Positions 8,789 to 19,204 of a stretch of 64,000 nt of DNA are shown piece by piece. The position numbers and the translations under genes are program-made. The stretch spans positions 372,001-436,000 of the forward strand of contig NZ_JAFMYV010000002.1 of the NCBI RefSeq assembly GCF_017353185.1, in the 5' to 3' direction. The notes beneath the pieces were generated by a model. The model saw only the letters and a program-made list of their open reading frames with translations. It did no database searches and was not told the origin of the DNA. This DNA is from Fibrella rubiginis. GTDB taxonomy: Bacteria; Bacteroidota; Bacteroidia; Cytophagales; Spirosomataceae. Each line of letters starts with the position of its first letter. The stretch's first letter is position 1.

Positions 8789-11740
8789 CTACCTCCCGCA
8801 GATTTTCGTGTACTGGCAAAACTCGCAGGCGGCGAGGTTGGTGGTCATCGTAAAGGGGTCGTCGGAGAACATACGCTGCACGAAAATGGTGATGAGCTTT
8901 TCCGATTCTTCGATGTACGTTGCGTGGTCGTTGTCGTCGGAAAAGGCCACGCGGTTGGTCTTGAACTGGGGGGTAGCGGGGTCGGCGCGGAACGAGTAAA
9001 AACCCGCTTCGACGGGGTAACCATTGGCACGCCCGCTCTTGAGAAACAGATACTTATACAGCCAAAGCTGCCTGATTTTGTCCCATCTGCCTTCGGCTGC
9101 GTCGGTGATCGACTCGCGCAGGTTGGGCATTTTCACGGGCAGTTCCACCTTGCCGGTTTTGTAGTCGACAATGCGAATCGTGCCGTTATCCAACTGCTCG
9201 GTGCGGTCGAGTTTCCCGCCAATACGCACGTGAACGATGGTACCACCGCCAATATCGACGGGCAGAGTAGTGGCAAAGTGTTCCTCCAGCCCGAGAATGC
9301 GAATGCCCCGTCGGGCTGTTTCCTCGTTCTGGAACTGCTGAAACTGCACCATAATGTCTTCGGCCAGTTTGTAGAACAGCAAATTGTACCCCGTATCGGC
9401 CACTCGCCCCGACATCACCTTGGCGTATTGTTCTTTCAATACCTGTAAGACAATGTCTTTTGTGACAGGCAGTTGGCGCATCCGGTAGTCGCGGTCGATG
9501 GCTTCCAGGGTCTCGTGCATCCAGGTACCAAACTCGTCGGTACCGATGTGTTCGTCGAGGTCGCGCTCTTCGCGGATGTTGACCAGCTTGTGAAAATAGA
9601 ACTGCATCCCGCAGGATACGTACTGATTCAGGTGCGTGGGATAGATGCCGTGCTTGGTCAGGTACGTTGTCAATTTCGCCTTGATCGCGTCGCTTTTTTG
9701 CACTTGCAAGAGCGCGGCTTCCTGCCGATCTGCCCCTGCCGCGAGCCGGAGACCAGGTTTAAACAGTGTAATGGTGCCGTTGGCGGCGGGCACCAGTTCG
9801 TGTTCGATCTGCCGCAAAAAACGGCTGGGTTCTCCCTTGCCGTTGCCATAGGCGTCGGGCGTGGTGGTATACAGGAACGTGACGTCTTTGGCCCGTTGCA
9901 GCAGGCGGTAGAGGTGATAAGCCGTAATCGACTCCTGTTCGCGGTAGGTGGGCAGGCCTACTTCAAGAGCTATGTCAAACGGAATCAGCGAGTTGTGCTT
10001 CCGGGCCTGAGGTAGTACGCCCTCGTTGGCCGACAGCACGATAACCCGCTCAAAATCAAGCCCCCGCGTTTCCAGCAAACCCATCAACTGCACAGGACTG
10101 TCGCCCTCACTGGTGAAGGGGATGGTGGTTTGGCGGATCAACTCGTTCAGAAATTGCCGGAAACTTTTCAGCGTCACGGCCGGGGTTCGGCCTCCCGGGG
10201 CGCCGGTCTGCTGCGCCTGCTGCCGAAGCGTGGTTTCCAGTTGCTTCAGCAGGCTAAAAAACAGGTACAGGTATTCAATTTCAATCGTGTCCTGCCCCTC
10301 GCGATACACATCGCGGAGCAGGTCGATCAACTCGTACAGCGCCTGAATCGCCAGTGTGGGGTCATGGTCGGGCCAGGGAGTAAACAGGATACCAAACAGC
10401 GCGTCCTGCTGCCCCAGCGCCCGCAGTTCGTCGCTGCTCAGGTAGGCCCGTTTGCCCGAAATCAGTTCACCCAACAGCCAGTCGATCAGTGGTTTAGGTA
10501 GTTCGTTGGGTTGGTCGGGTGCCAGCAGTTCGTTGATGGTGGCATATTGCCGGACGAACGGATGGTTCAGCAACTTGGTCACCTGCCGATGGTGAAACTT
10601 GGGTATCGATTGTCCGCCGGGGTCGTTGAAGCGGACCAGCGTGCGTTGTAACTCGAACAGCGTGTCGACGAGGGTGAACAGCAGCGAATGGCGCAGGCTG
10701 AGACCCATCGTAACGTTGAGGTCGCGTACGGTCTCGTTCAGCGAATACAGCACGGGAATCAGCAGTGTTTCGTCGGCCAGGACCACGGCGGTGCGGGGCG
10801 TGTGGCCTCCCACCGTTGGGGTTTCGCTCACCAGCTGCCCCGCCAGTTTGGCCTGCAACGAGGCCGTAGGTACCCCCACCATGCGGTAGGTGCGGCCCGG
10901 CGTTTCGGTGAGGTCACGCCCGGTTGTGACGGTGTTGCCCAGCCCCGGCCCGCCACTGCGATCTTTAAAGCCGGGCAGGCCTATCTGCTTGTACTTCCGC
11001 AGAAAAACACCCGCCTCCTGCCGCCCGTTCTGCATGTAGTAGGCGTCGGTGTCCCAGATCAGTTCGGCCTTGTTCGCTTTGGTCAGCACCCTGATAATCT
11101 GCTCTTCGGCGGCACTGAGCGCGTTGAACCCAACAAAGTAAATTTTCTCGTAGAGCGGGTTGCCCAGCAATCGGGCTTCTACTTCGTTGGCCAGCAGCCG
11201 GTAGGCCATGCCCCTGTAAGCCAAGCCCTTGGCTGTCAGGCGTTCGCGCAGCCGGTGGTAAGCGTCTTTGAGGTTGGTGAAGAGCTTGAAATACTGGCTC
11301 GTAACGGGCGTATTAACGACCGGCGCCGCCCCCGACGGTAGTTGCAAGTTCCAGGTTTCGAGGCGTTTGGCTTCCGTGAGGTAGCCAAATAGCTTGTCGG
11401 CATCGATCAGAAACTGGTCGATCCGGTCGAAATCGGTCAGCAGAATAGAGGCCCAGCCCACAAATTTGTCGAATTCGACCTGGTGTTCCAGTTGCTGAAA
11501 CACGTCATACAACTCAAACAGCAGGCTGACCGAGTCGATGATCTGCACGTCGGCGGCTTCAGTAATGAAGTCATCGACGGCTACGGCGTGGGGGGCCAGC
11601 ATGGGCCGGTCGGTAAGCTCGGCCAGTTCCTGATTAAACACCGAAACGGCCCGCCGCGTGGGCAAAATCACCCAGACGTGATCCATCTGGTGTTGATGTT
11701 GCGCGAAAATAAGTTGGGCAGTTTGTTGCAGGAAGGTCAC
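8789..11740 (-). CDS. AddB-like PD-(D/E)XK nuclease with Fe-S cysteines
   Basis: This 983-residue protein matches the AddB/RexB-type subunit of double-strand-break repair helicase-nucleases. The N-terminal two thirds form a degenerate SF1 helicase fold (start LPTRRAVSVFNQELAE). The C-terminus is a RecB-family nuclease with GGKLDR and D859-K861 in VDYKTGK. Four cysteines that would hold a 4Fe-4S cluster are in place: C710 and then C972, C975 and C981 in CEFCQYTKICG at the very end. The usual AddA partner is not in this window. The gene is probably transcribed alone from the 11.74-kb side. It could loosely be called a PD-(D/E)XK nuclease family protein. Confidence 0.88.
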   Translation of the reverse strand: MTFLQQTAQLIFAQHQHQMDHVWVILPTRRAVSVFNQELAELTDRPMLAPHAVAVDDFITEAADVQIIDSVSLLFELYDVFQQLEHQVEFDKFVGWASILLTDFDRIDQFLIDADKLFGYLTEAKRLETWNLQLPSGAAPVVNTPVTSQYFKLFTNLKDAYHRLRERLTAKGLAYRGMAYRLLANEVEARLLGNPLYEKIYFVGFNALSAAEEQIIRVLTKANKAELIWDTDAYYMQNGRQEAGVFLRKYKQIGLPGFKDRSGGPGLGNTVTTGRDLTETPGRTYRMVGVPTASLQAKLAGQLVSETPTVGGHTPRTAVVLADETLLIPVLYSLNETVRDLNVTMGLSLRHSLLFTLVDTLFELQRTLVRFNDPGGQSIPKFHHRQVTKLLNHPFVRQYATINELLAPDQPNELPKPLIDWLLGELISGKRAYLSSDELRALGQQDALFGILFTPWPDHDPTLAIQALYELIDLLRDVYREGQDTIEIEYLYLFFSLLKQLETTLRQQAQQTGAPGGRTPAVTLKSFRQFLNELIRQTTIPFTSEGDSPVQLMGLLETRGLDFERVIVLSANEGVLPQARKHNSLIPFDIALEVGLPTYREQESITAYHLYRLLQRAKDVTFLYTTTPDAYGNGKGEPSRFLRQIEHELVPAANGTITLFKPGLRLAAGADRQEAALLQVQKSDAIKAKLTTYLTKHGIYPTHLNQYVSCGMQFYFHKLVNIREERDLDEHIGTDEFGTWMHETLEAIDRDYRMRQLPVTKDIVLQVLKEQYAKVMSGRVADTGYNLLFYKLAEDIMVQFQQFQNEETARRGIRILGLEEHFATTLPVDIGGGTIVHVRIGGKLDRTEQLDNGTIRIVDYKTGKVELPVKMPNLRESITDAAEGRWDKIRQLWLYKYLFLKSGRANGYPVEAGFYSFRADPATPQFKTNRVAFSDDNDHATYIEESEKLITIFVQRMFSDDPFTMTTNLAACEFCQYTKICGR

Positions 11741-11791
11741 GGCGGTATGGGCTTAACTAAGTAAAGATAACCCCGTCCCGGCAAAGCTCCG

Positions 11792-12634
11792 TCACGAAAG
11801 TTGCCCCGCCAGGGCTGTCAGTTGCGCTAAATAAGCCTGATTGGTCTCACCCCGCTGCGTCGCTGATTGCAGCAAAGCGTTGTATTTGTCCGTATAAAAG
11901 GCAGCATCGCGTTGTGGCTGACGTACTTGTGCAAACAGGCCGTTGAAATCGACAGTGTCCAGATTGGTCATATCGGCGGTGTCTATGCAGGTGACTAATT
12001 CGTTGGCGAGATCACGCCGGTAGACCACAAACCGGTCAACGGCTAGTTCGCGGGTAGCCCGGTTCAGGTTGGCGGGTATATTATGATACGCCTAATCATG
12101 CACGGCAATGGCCGAAAAACGCCCTATATGCGTCTGTGTCATGTCGCGCTCGTAGCGGTCAAAAATACCCAATAGGCTTTCAACGCGTGGAATGGCAAGC
12201 GCGTGAAGTTCGGCCCGAAAACCGTGCGCCAGCAACTCCGATACCGTATTTTGGATGACCGAAAAGTTGCGCATGGTGCCCTCCACGATGAAATTATAGC
12301 CTTTTGTCAGGCATTCATTCTTGGCCTATTCCACCAGCGCGTTGGAAAATGGCTGGGTGTGGTGCGGTGCTTCGGTGCCGTATTGGCTGTAAATGGCGTT
12401 GTAGTTAGGATGATATACCCGGAATTCGTCGCCGTTGATAACGACAAATTGGCGTTCAGCCATTCGTCGTTTGATCGTCTCGATCAGATTTGTTTTACCA
12501 GAGGCTGGCTGCCCTCCCAATAATATACCTTTCGGCCTATCGATTAACTGAGGCTGAACTCGTTTGAATAATTTTCGGCTTATCCGCTTTTTTTGGCGAT
12601 CAAATTGGCGACGTGTAAAATCAGCTAGCGGCAT
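11792..12634 (-). pseudogene. Zeta-toxin family gene with two in-frame TAG codons
   Basis: Read in one frame from the ATG at 12634, this locus gives 281 codons, the normal size of a zeta/PezT-type kinase toxin that phosphorylates UDP-N-acetyl sugars. All the active-site features survive: Walker A GGQPASGKT with K47, D69 in INGDEF, E118 in IVEGT, and arginines at 160, 163 and 172. However, TAG occurs at codon 103 (12326-12328) and again at codon 181 (12092-12094). No frameshift is needed to align the parts. It is therefore a toxin silenced by point mutations, presumably unable to make active enzyme. It lies 3 bases after a small gene that may have been its antitoxin. Confidence 0.85.
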
Positions 12635-12637
12635 TGG

Positions 12638-12889
12638 TCAGCGGGGCACAGCCGCAAAAGTGTACTGTTGTTTGATATGGGGGGCGTAAACCGTAGTCAC
12701 TTTGTCAAAAATAGAGGCTGTGTCTTTTCCTGCATAAATGGCCTGAATTTCGTCGTCGTACACATCCAGTTGTTGAATCATGGCTTTATAGCGAGGATCA
12801 TTTTGTACAGACTCGTCTTCTTCATTAATGCCTTGCTCCTCGAATGAATCCAGTAACTGATTCAACTTTCCATTTGCCTCCGCAATCAT
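12638..12889 (-). CDS. Possible antitoxin partner of the zeta pseudogene
   Basis: This 83-residue acidic protein (KLNQLLDSFEEQGINEEDES) ends 3 bases before the zeta-toxin pseudogene, the arrangement expected of an antitoxin. I do not recognise the family. The same frame stays open and protein-like upstream (SNELIIAAKEFNDWVKGDVA) to a TGA at 12968-12970, and two codons before that is an ATG (12974-12976). The original gene may thus have started at 12976 and acquired an early stop. The present start at 12889 would give a shortened product. Function is inferred from position only. Confidence 0.5.
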   Translation of the reverse strand: MIAEANGKLNQLLDSFEEQGINEEDESVQNDPRYKAMIQQLDVYDDEIQAIYAGKDTASIFDKVTTVYAPHIKQQYTFAAVPR

Positions 12890-13207
12890 TTTGCCGATGA
12901 TTTCGATGGCGACATCGCCTTTTACCCAATCGTTAAATTCTTTAGCGGCTATGATTAGCTCGTTTGATCAACCCATTGCAAGATAGTAGTTTGTTATTGA
13001 ATCGTACCGATGTTACGACCCGCTGGGCCTGGCAGTCCCCCTTCAGAAAATGGAAGTCACCGCCGTTTGTGCCCCACAATCCCGCCCAATAGGCTATTTT
13101 TGCACGAAAGTGACGTGAATAACAGGGTCTTCATGAAGAGTCATTATTCATTGTACCGCATCGGCGGACTGGGCGTCCCCGACCGATTCTTCATTATATA
13201 TTCCGAA

Positions 13208-16147
13208 ATGGCCGATTATAACCACCGCGAGACCGAATTGAAATGGCAGCGGTTCTGGGAACAAAACCAGACCTACAAGACTGACAATCAATCTGACAAG
13301 GAAAAATATTATGTCCTCGATATGTTTCCCTACCCGTCGGGGGCGGGGTTGCATGTGGGGCATCCACTGGGTTATATCGCCTCCGATATTGTGGCGCGGT
13401 ACAAGCGGCTGAAAGGGTTCAACGTGTTGCACCCGATGGGCTTCGACAGCTTTGGCCTTCCCGCCGAACAATACGCCATTCAGACGGGGCAGCACCCCGC
13501 CCTCACCACGGAGGTTAACCTGACGCGCTATATTGAGCAACTGAAAAACATTGGCTTCAGCTACGACTGGAGTCGGGAAGTGCGCACGTCTGACCCCAGC
13601 TATTACAAGTGGACACAGTGGATTTTCATGGAACTGTTCCGGTCGTGGTATAACCGCGATACCGACAAAGCCGAACCCATTGAGACGCTGACGGCCAAGT
13701 TTGCCCAGAACGGTACGGCGGGTGTCAATGCGGTTACGGCCGACGGCCTGCCGCAGTTTACCGCCGAAGAATGGAACGCCAAAACCGAAACCGAACAGTA
13801 TGCCATCACCCTCAACTACCGCCTCACCTACGTGGCCGACGCGGTGGTGAACTGGTGCCCCGGCCTGGGTACGGTGCTGGCCAACGACGAAGTAAAAGAC
13901 GGACCCAACGGCACGCGGGTGTCGGAGCGGGGCGGATATCCCGTTGAGCAGAAACTGATGCGGCAGTGGATGATGCGCATCACTGCCTACGCCGACCGCC
14001 TGCTCTACGGCCTCGACACCATCGACTGGACCGAATCCATCAAAGAGCAGCAACGCAACTGGATTGGCCGGAGCGTGGGAGCGAGCGTTAGATTTACGAT
14101 TTACGATTTACGATTTACGAATGATGGTTCTACTAAACACCATCCTGACGCAGTGAAAAATCGTAATTCGTCCATCGTAAATCGTAAATCAATAGACGTT
14201 TTCACCACCCGCGTGGATACGCTGTATGGCGTCACGTTTATGGTGCTGGCCCCTGAGCATGAACTGGTTAACGAGTTGACTACGCCTGAACAGCGTGAGG
14301 TGGTGGAGGCATACGTGGCGGCGGCGAAACTGCGGTCGGAGCGGGACCGGATGGCGGAGGGCAAAACCGTGTCTGGGGTGTTTACGGGTAGCTATTGCAT
14401 CAATCCCATCAGCGGCGAACAGGTGCCGATCTGGCTGGCCGACTACGTGCTGGCGGGCTACGGAACGGGCGCGGTGATGGCCGTACCCTCCGGCGATCAG
14501 CGCGACTACCTCTTTGCGAAGCAGTATAATCTGCCCATCGTACCCGTTCTCGACGCCCAGAAGAACCTCGATGAGCAGGCCGATAATACCAAGGAAGGCC
14601 ACTACATCAATTCGGAACTGATCAATGGCCTGACCTACGCCGAGGCTACGGCGAAATTGATTGCGGCATTGGAAGCCAAAGGGGCAGGCAAAGGCAAAGT
14701 CAATTACCGGATGCGCGACGCCGTGTTCAGCCGCCAACGCTACTGGGGCGAACCCGTACCCGTTTATTTCAAGCCCCGCGTGGATTCGCCGAACGAGCAG
14801 GGCGAACCGCTTCCCTACCTCATCGACGAGGCCGATCTGCCGCTGGAACTCCCCGCCGTGGACAAATACCTCCCCACTGAAACCGGCGAACCCCCACTGG
14901 GCCGCGCCGAAGACTGGAAGTATAAGGAGAACTATCAATATGAGTTAAGCACCATGCCCGGCTGGGCGGGGTCGTCGTGGTACTGGTACCGGTACATGGA
15001 TCCGCAGAATGACCACGAATTTGCCTCTTCTGAAGCCATTGCCTACTGGAAAAACGTAGACCTCTATATCGGCGGCACCGAACACGCCACGGGCCACCTG
15101 CTCTACAGCCGCTTCTGGAATAAATTCCTGAAAGATCGGGGCTATGTGCCTGAGGAAGAGCCGTTTAGAAAGCTCATCAATCAGGGTATGATCCAGGGCC
15201 GGAGCAATTTCGTGTATCGTCAAATTGGTACCGGCATGCCCGGCGTGCCCCCCGTTTACGTGTCATTTGGCCTGAAAGATCAGTACGAAACAGTGGAGCT
15301 TTACGTCGACGTGAACATTGTCGATAACGATGTACTTGATACGGAAGCATTCAAAAAATGGTCTGCCGACAATGCGGACGCGACATTTATCCTCGAACCA
15401 AACGGCACGTATGTCTGCGGATTCGCCGTGGAAAAAATGTCGAAATCGAAGTACAACGTGGTCAACCCCGACGATGTAGCCGAACGTTACGGGGCCGACG
15501 TGCTGCGGTTGTATGAGATGTTTTTGGGGCCGCTGGAACAGGCGAAACCCTGGAATACGAACGGCATCGACGGCACATATCGGTTCATTCGGAAACTGTG
15601 GCGGCTGTTTTATAAAGTTGCACCCAACGGTGAAAACCAGGATGCTCAAAGCGAATGGATTGTGACGGACGAAGCGCCCACGCGGGAGGAATTGAAGGTG
15701 TTGCACAAGACCATCAAAAAGGCGCAGGAAGACATTGATAACTTCTCGTTCAACACGTCGGTGTCGGCGTTTATGGTGTGCGTCAACGAGTTAGCGCAGT
15801 TGAAGTGCCACAAGCGGGCCATTTTGCAGGACCTGGTACTGCTGTTATCTCCCTACGCGCCGCACATCGCCGAAGAACTGTGGGCCGCGCTGGGCAACGA
15901 ACCAGGCACCGTGTCAAAAGCGTCGTACCCCGTTTTCAACCCGCAATTTCTGGTCGAAGATGCCTTTGAATACCCCATTCAGATTAACGGCAAAGTGCGC
16001 ACCACCATCAGCTTCCCCCTCGATCAGTCGTCCGAAAGTATTGAGCAGGAAGTACTGGCCAACGAAGTAGTGATCAAGTGGCTGGAGGGCAAAGCCCCCA
16101 AAAAAGTAGTTGTAGTCCCCAAGCGGATCGTGAACGTAGTACCTTGA
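13208..16147 (+). CDS. leuS: Leucyl-tRNA synthetase with in-frame repeat insertion
   Basis: This class I synthetase charges tRNA-Leu. I start it at the ATG at 13208 ([19 protein letters not shown]), the family's usual N-terminus, giving 979 residues. The HIGH motif appears as HVGH at 49-52 and KMSKS at 743-747. The CP1 editing domain contains [14 protein letters not shown]. Just before it, about residues 295-328 are encoded by an AT-rich repeat of GATTTAC units (14091-14190) that has no counterpart in LeuRS enzymes I know. The normal strand before it ([10 protein letters not shown]) and after it (DVFTTR) remain in frame, so the enzyme is probably active. The [13 protein letters not shown] segment near residue 660 is normal for Bacteroidota. 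Confidence 0.95.
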   Translation: MADYNHRETELKWQRFWEQNQTYKTDNQSDKEKYYVLDMFPYPSGAGLHVGHPLGYIASDIVARYKRLKGFNVLHPMGFDSFGLPAEQYAIQTGQHPALTTEVNLTRYIEQLKNIGFSYDWSREVRTSDPSYYKWTQWIFMELFRSWYNRDTDKAEPIETLTAKFAQNGTAGVNAVTADGLPQFTAEEWNAKTETEQYAITLNYRLTYVADAVVNWCPGLGTVLANDEVKDGPNGTRVSERGGYPVEQKLMRQWMMRITAYADRLLYGLDTIDWTESIKEQQRNWIGRSVGASVRFTIYDLRFTNDGSTKHHPDAVKNRNSSIVNRKSIDVFTTRVDTLYGVTFMVLAPEHELVNELTTPEQREVVEAYVAAAKLRSERDRMAEGKTVSGVFTGSYCINPISGEQVPIWLADYVLAGYGTGAVMAVPSGDQRDYLFAKQYNLPIVPVLDAQKNLDEQADNTKEGHYINSELINGLTYAEATAKLIAALEAKGAGKGKVNYRMRDAVFSRQRYWGEPVPVYFKPRVDSPNEQGEPLPYLIDEADLPLELPAVDKYLPTETGEPPLGRAEDWKYKENYQYELSTMPGWAGSSWYWYRYMDPQNDHEFASSEAIAYWKNVDLYIGGTEHATGHLLYSRFWNKFLKDRGYVPEEEPFRKLINQGMIQGRSNFVYRQIGTGMPGVPPVYVSFGLKDQYETVELYVDVNIVDNDVLDTEAFKKWSADNADATFILEPNGTYVCGFAVEKMSKSKYNVVNPDDVAERYGADVLRLYEMFLGPLEQAKPWNTNGIDGTYRFIRKLWRLFYKVAPNGENQDAQSEWIVTDEAPTREELKVLHKTIKKAQEDIDNFSFNTSVSAFMVCVNELAQLKCHKRAILQDLVLLLSPYAPHIAEELWAALGNEPGTVSKASYPVFNPQFLVEDAFEYPIQINGKVRTTISFPLDQSSESIEQEVLANEVVIKWLEGKAPKKVVVVPKRIVNVVP
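14091..14190. repeat. Imperfect palindromic repeat inside leuS
   Basis: Four tandem copies of GATTTAC occupy 14091-14118, and the sequence returns in inverted form at 14161-14190 (ending CGTAAATCGTAAATC). Base composition is clearly more AT-rich than leuS around it. The whole stretch is read through in frame. It resembles the palindromic elements known to sit inside Rickettsia genes, although the sequence itself is unrelated as far as I can tell. Confidence 0.8.
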
Positions 16148-16189
16148 TCAATGAGTGAATGAGCGATTGAGAGAATAGACCGGACACGC

Positions 16190-16220
16190 CGTTGTCGCTT
16201 GGCTCTGCCAAGCGACAACG
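16190..16220. terminator. Bidirectional hairpin between leuS and the nucleosidase gene
   Basis: CGTTGTCGCTTGGC (16190-16203) and GCCAAGCGACAACG (16207-16220) form a perfect 14-bp stem with a 3-nt loop between two convergent genes. T-rich sequence follows on the plus strand after a short gap (AAAATTTTT at about 16227). It probably serves as a terminator for both genes. Confidence 0.65.
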
Positions 16221-16233
16221 AGCCTGAAAATTT

Positions 16234-16971
16234 TTACTCCATCATTGCCTTCACCAGCCTTGCTGAATTGCGGGCGGCGGTGCTGAGGAAAGCAAGAAGG
16301 TCGATGACGGCGTGGCTGTCGGCGTTGTCGCTGAGGCTGCGGATTACGAGGCAGGGAATACCCATCTGATGGCACACCTGCGCTACGGCGGCACCTTCCA
16401 TCTCGATGGCGTCGGCCCCATATTCGTCGCGCAGCGCCGTGGCGCGGCTGGCCGAATGAATGAACTCGTCGCCGGTCAGGATGCGCCCCACGTGCACGCT
16501 GGGCGGGCGTTTTTTTCCGGGAACAGTATCAAAGTCAATGACTTGTGCGGCCTGTTGTGCTAGTGCCAGCAGAGTTGGGTCGGCGGGAAAATAAAGCGGA
16601 TTCAGGGCGTACGTGACCGGGTGCATGGTTTGGCGCGTAGGCTCCATCGTCAGCGTCACCGACCGCACGTCGTGGTAACCCACATCGCCGCCAATGACCA
16701 GGTCGCCCGGTTGCAGGGCCGGGTTTACGCCCCCTGCAATGCCCGTAAAAATAACACGGCTGGGCCGGAAATGGGCCATTACCAGCCCCGTAGCCATGGC
16801 CGCGTTGGTTTTGCCAATGCCCGTGAGCGTCACCACCACCCGCTGCTGCCCAAGCATACCCGTCACAAACCGGTGACCGTGTAGCTCCACCACATCAGCA
16901 TGGTCAAGGGAGTCTTCAATCAGTTTTACTTCTTCGCCAAAAGCACCCAACAGGGCGGTGATGTTTGTCAT
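16234..16971 (-). CDS. mtnN: 5'-methylthioadenosine/S-adenosylhomocysteine nucleosidase
   Basis: This 245-residue phosphorylase-fold enzyme cleaves adenine from MTA and SAH, clearing by-products of methylation and polyamine synthesis. Family signals are the catalytic-loop acid in GAFGEEV, TGIAGGVNPALQPGDLV, the ribose-binding MEGAAVAQVC and the base-binding RSLSDNAD. A related enzyme, futalosine hydrolase, has a similar fold. The presence of menC 4 kb away argues that this genome uses the classical menaquinone route, which favours MTA/SAH nucleosidase. The gene is convergent with leuS. Confidence 0.88.
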   Translation of the reverse strand: MTNITALLGAFGEEVKLIEDSLDHADVVELHGHRFVTGMLGQQRVVVTLTGIGKTNAAMATGLVMAHFRPSRVIFTGIAGGVNPALQPGDLVIGGDVGYHDVRSVTLTMEPTRQTMHPVTYALNPLYFPADPTLLALAQQAAQVIDFDTVPGKKRPPSVHVGRILTGDEFIHSASRATALRDEYGADAIEMEGAAVAQVCHQMGIPCLVIRSLSDNADSHAVIDLLAFLSTAARNSARLVKAMME

Positions 16972-17028
16972 TTGTTGAATTGACTAATAGGGCTGTATCT
17001 GGAATAGCTTCGCGCTCTAGGCCAGACT

Positions 17029-19119
17029 TTAATCAAACAGCAGCCAGTCGACGCCAAAGCAAAGGCCATGCTGAATTTGGGGGAAACCCGGCGAGACGTA
17101 GTAGCCCGGCCCGAACAGGCCCTGGTTAGCGTGGCTCAACTTCAGGAAAAACCGCACCCGGTTTACCCGCATATTGGCGAATACGTCGGCCAGCAGGGCT
17201 CCTTCCACGGCCTGAACGTTTTGCAGGTGGTACTGTTGGGTTACGGGCATGTAGGCATCGGCGTAGTAGCTCGACTTGTAATGCACATCCAGGCCCGTCT
17301 GGATATGCAGCACTTTGGCGTAGATGAAATCATACTGCACCCGGGCGTTGACAAATAGTTTGGGCACCCGCAAAATACCGTCACCAGAGTTGAGAGGCGT
17401 GTAATAAACCTGCGTACTGGCTAGAAAACGAGGCGTTTTATAACTTAGCCCCAGTCCCGTTCTGAACATGGAGAACTCCCCTTTATTCTGTTGTGGCACC
17501 CCTTTTTCGTCGAAATAGACATAGTTGCCCAACAGCCAGAAATCGGCACCGGGGGTGGCGGTCACATTTTTGTAGCGCACCGAAAACTGACCATAGGCAT
17601 GTTGCGTTCGTCGCAGGCCAAAGTTGTTGGTCCAGCTGTAATTGTTGCTGATAAACCGTTGCGAAATCAGGGTGGGGGCAGCCTGAAGACTGGTGAATCC
17701 TGCCGTGAAGTTTTTGCTTTCCAAAAGTCCCTGCAACCGGTACCCCCCGCCCAACAGGTACTCGGCTTCGGCGGTGAGGCGCGAGAGGCTGTCGGGGAAA
17801 TAATAGCCCAGCCACCCGCCTATGTAGTTCTCTAGTTTCGTATTGTCGTATTCGCCCAACTGCGTAACGGTCGTTACGCTTGAGGTTGACACCGTTGAGG
17901 TTGTCCTGGTCCTGAGGGTGTCTATTCTGGATGCCTGATTGTACTGCGACGTCTGCGAGAAAAGGCGGGGCCGGTAGTAGAGTCGGTAATTGAACGCCGA
18001 CTTGCCACGGGCATATATTCCCTTGATGCCGAACGTGTTATCGAGGGCTTTCCAGAACACATCCTGCTGAATACGGGCCGAGTCGAGAAACTGCTGCGGT
18101 CGGTTTGTGCTGGTCATCGAAACGGGGTAAAATCCTTTGGCAAAATCAAGGTTCGACCTCAGCTGATCGTCTCGGTAATTGTTGACGTGGTACTGGTAAT
18201 CAAGTCGGTGGAAGAACTGAAACCCCTGCGCCGGTACATATTGCTGGTAAATATGCACGTCGCTGTGGCGTTCCCAGCCCAAAGTACCCACCAGCTTGGC
18301 CTGCCCTTCATAATCAAAAGCCAGCACCGTGCCGTCGGGGCGGGTGGTAGGTACGCTGCCGCCCTGTTCGGGCAGGCTGTGGTTCATGTGGTTAAAGTGC
18401 ACCAGCAGTGTGTAGCGGTCATCTTCGGTGCGGTAATTGGCGTGGAGCAGTACCCCCCAGTTTTGCGCCAGCAGCCGTTCGGTCTGCGTCCGGGCCGAGC
18501 CTAAGCCAAACTGCTTTTCCGACGTAAACCGCTGCACGTTAAACCCGGCGTTGAAGCGTTGACTGATGTTCTGGGTGAAATCGAAATTCAGGATGTTCTG
18601 ATTGCGCGCCCCCAGGGCCAGGTACATATCAGTAAATGGCGATTTGGTGTCGTAATACCGGACTGTCTCGGTGTTGAACGCGTAGGGGGTGAAGACGTAA
18701 TAGCCCTGCTGCTGACCAATTTGCGTGGGCGTCTGGTAAAAAACCGGGCGCATAGGCGTACCCAGATTGCCCAAATCGGTGTAGAGGTTTTGGTTGCGGC
18801 GGGTGTATTCAAACTGGTGCGTACCAACCAGGGCTGTATCGGTGATGTAAAGCTTTTTACGGTTGTTGAAAATGTCGCTTTCTAGGAAAAAACGGGTGGT
18901 TTTGGGGCCGTAGATCACCTTCGTCGAGTCGTCAAGTCCTACACCCGCTCCCGACCCACCGGGCCGCCCGCCCCCCGTCGACGTTCCCGGCGACATGCCG
19001 GGAAAACTGCCTGGTTGTAACGTTCCGCCTGAACCACTGCCGGGAAACTGCTGCGCCCAGGCTGAACCAGCGATACCCCAAATCAATAAACACACAAAAA
19101 GTCGTAGGCAACCCCTCAT
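17029..19119 (-). CDS. Putative outer-membrane porin (PF14121-like)
   Basis: I start this 696-residue protein at the ATG at 19119, which places a clear signal peptide (MRGCLRLFVCLLIWGIAGSA, cleavage near AWAQ) at the N-terminus. A Gly/Pro/Ser-rich linker follows (about residues 25-60). The remainder is a long series of amphipathic, aromatic-rich strands such as FFLESDIFNNRKKLY, RFNAGFNVQRF and RVRFFLKLSHANQGLFG, and it ends in FGVDWLLFD, as expected for an outer-membrane beta-barrel. It matches the putative porin family of Bacteroidota as I recall it. The substrate is unknown. It lies next to lpxK, also an outer-membrane gene. Confidence 0.8.
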   Translation of the reverse strand: MRGCLRLFVCLLIWGIAGSAWAQQFPGSGSGGTLQPGSFPGMSPGTSTGGGRPGGSGAGVGLDDSTKVIYGPKTTRFFLESDIFNNRKKLYITDTALVGTHQFEYTRRNQNLYTDLGNLGTPMRPVFYQTPTQIGQQQGYYVFTPYAFNTETVRYYDTKSPFTDMYLALGARNQNILNFDFTQNISQRFNAGFNVQRFTSEKQFGLGSARTQTERLLAQNWGVLLHANYRTEDDRYTLLVHFNHMNHSLPEQGGSVPTTRPDGTVLAFDYEGQAKLVGTLGWERHSDVHIYQQYVPAQGFQFFHRLDYQYHVNNYRDDQLRSNLDFAKGFYPVSMTSTNRPQQFLDSARIQQDVFWKALDNTFGIKGIYARGKSAFNYRLYYRPRLFSQTSQYNQASRIDTLRTRTTSTVSTSSVTTVTQLGEYDNTKLENYIGGWLGYYFPDSLSRLTAEAEYLLGGGYRLQGLLESKNFTAGFTSLQAAPTLISQRFISNNYSWTNNFGLRRTQHAYGQFSVRYKNVTATPGADFWLLGNYVYFDEKGVPQQNKGEFSMFRTGLGLSYKTPRFLASTQVYYTPLNSGDGILRVPKLFVNARVQYDFIYAKVLHIQTGLDVHYKSSYYADAYMPVTQQYHLQNVQAVEGALLADVFANMRVNRVRFFLKLSHANQGLFGPGYYVSPGFPQIQHGLCFGVDWLLFD

Positions 19120-19204
19120 AACTAATACCGCCACGGCAACGCTTGTTACCGGAGCATGGCAAAAATAGGCCAATTACACCCACCCACCGAACCGTACGGG
19201 CCCA

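Noticed and set aside
11792..12976. Stop-codon recoding to explain the in-frame TAG and TGA codons
   Set aside because: TAG, TGA and TAA all end other clear genes in this window. Loss by mutation is the simpler explanation.
13148..14053. A 301-codon minus-strand frame opposite leuS
   Set aside because: It is opposite the certain HIGH-motif region of LeuRS and has no protein-like domain.
14091..14118. Tandem GATTTAC units as a CRISPR or VNTR locus
   Set aside because: There are only four 7-base units, no spacers and no cas genes. They lie inside leuS and belong to a palindromic insert.
16150..16177. Octamer-like repeat (ATGAGTGA, ATGAGCGA, TTGAGAGA) after leuS
   Set aside because: There are only about three imperfect units, too little to support a defined element. 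It may be related to the interspersed repeat family.
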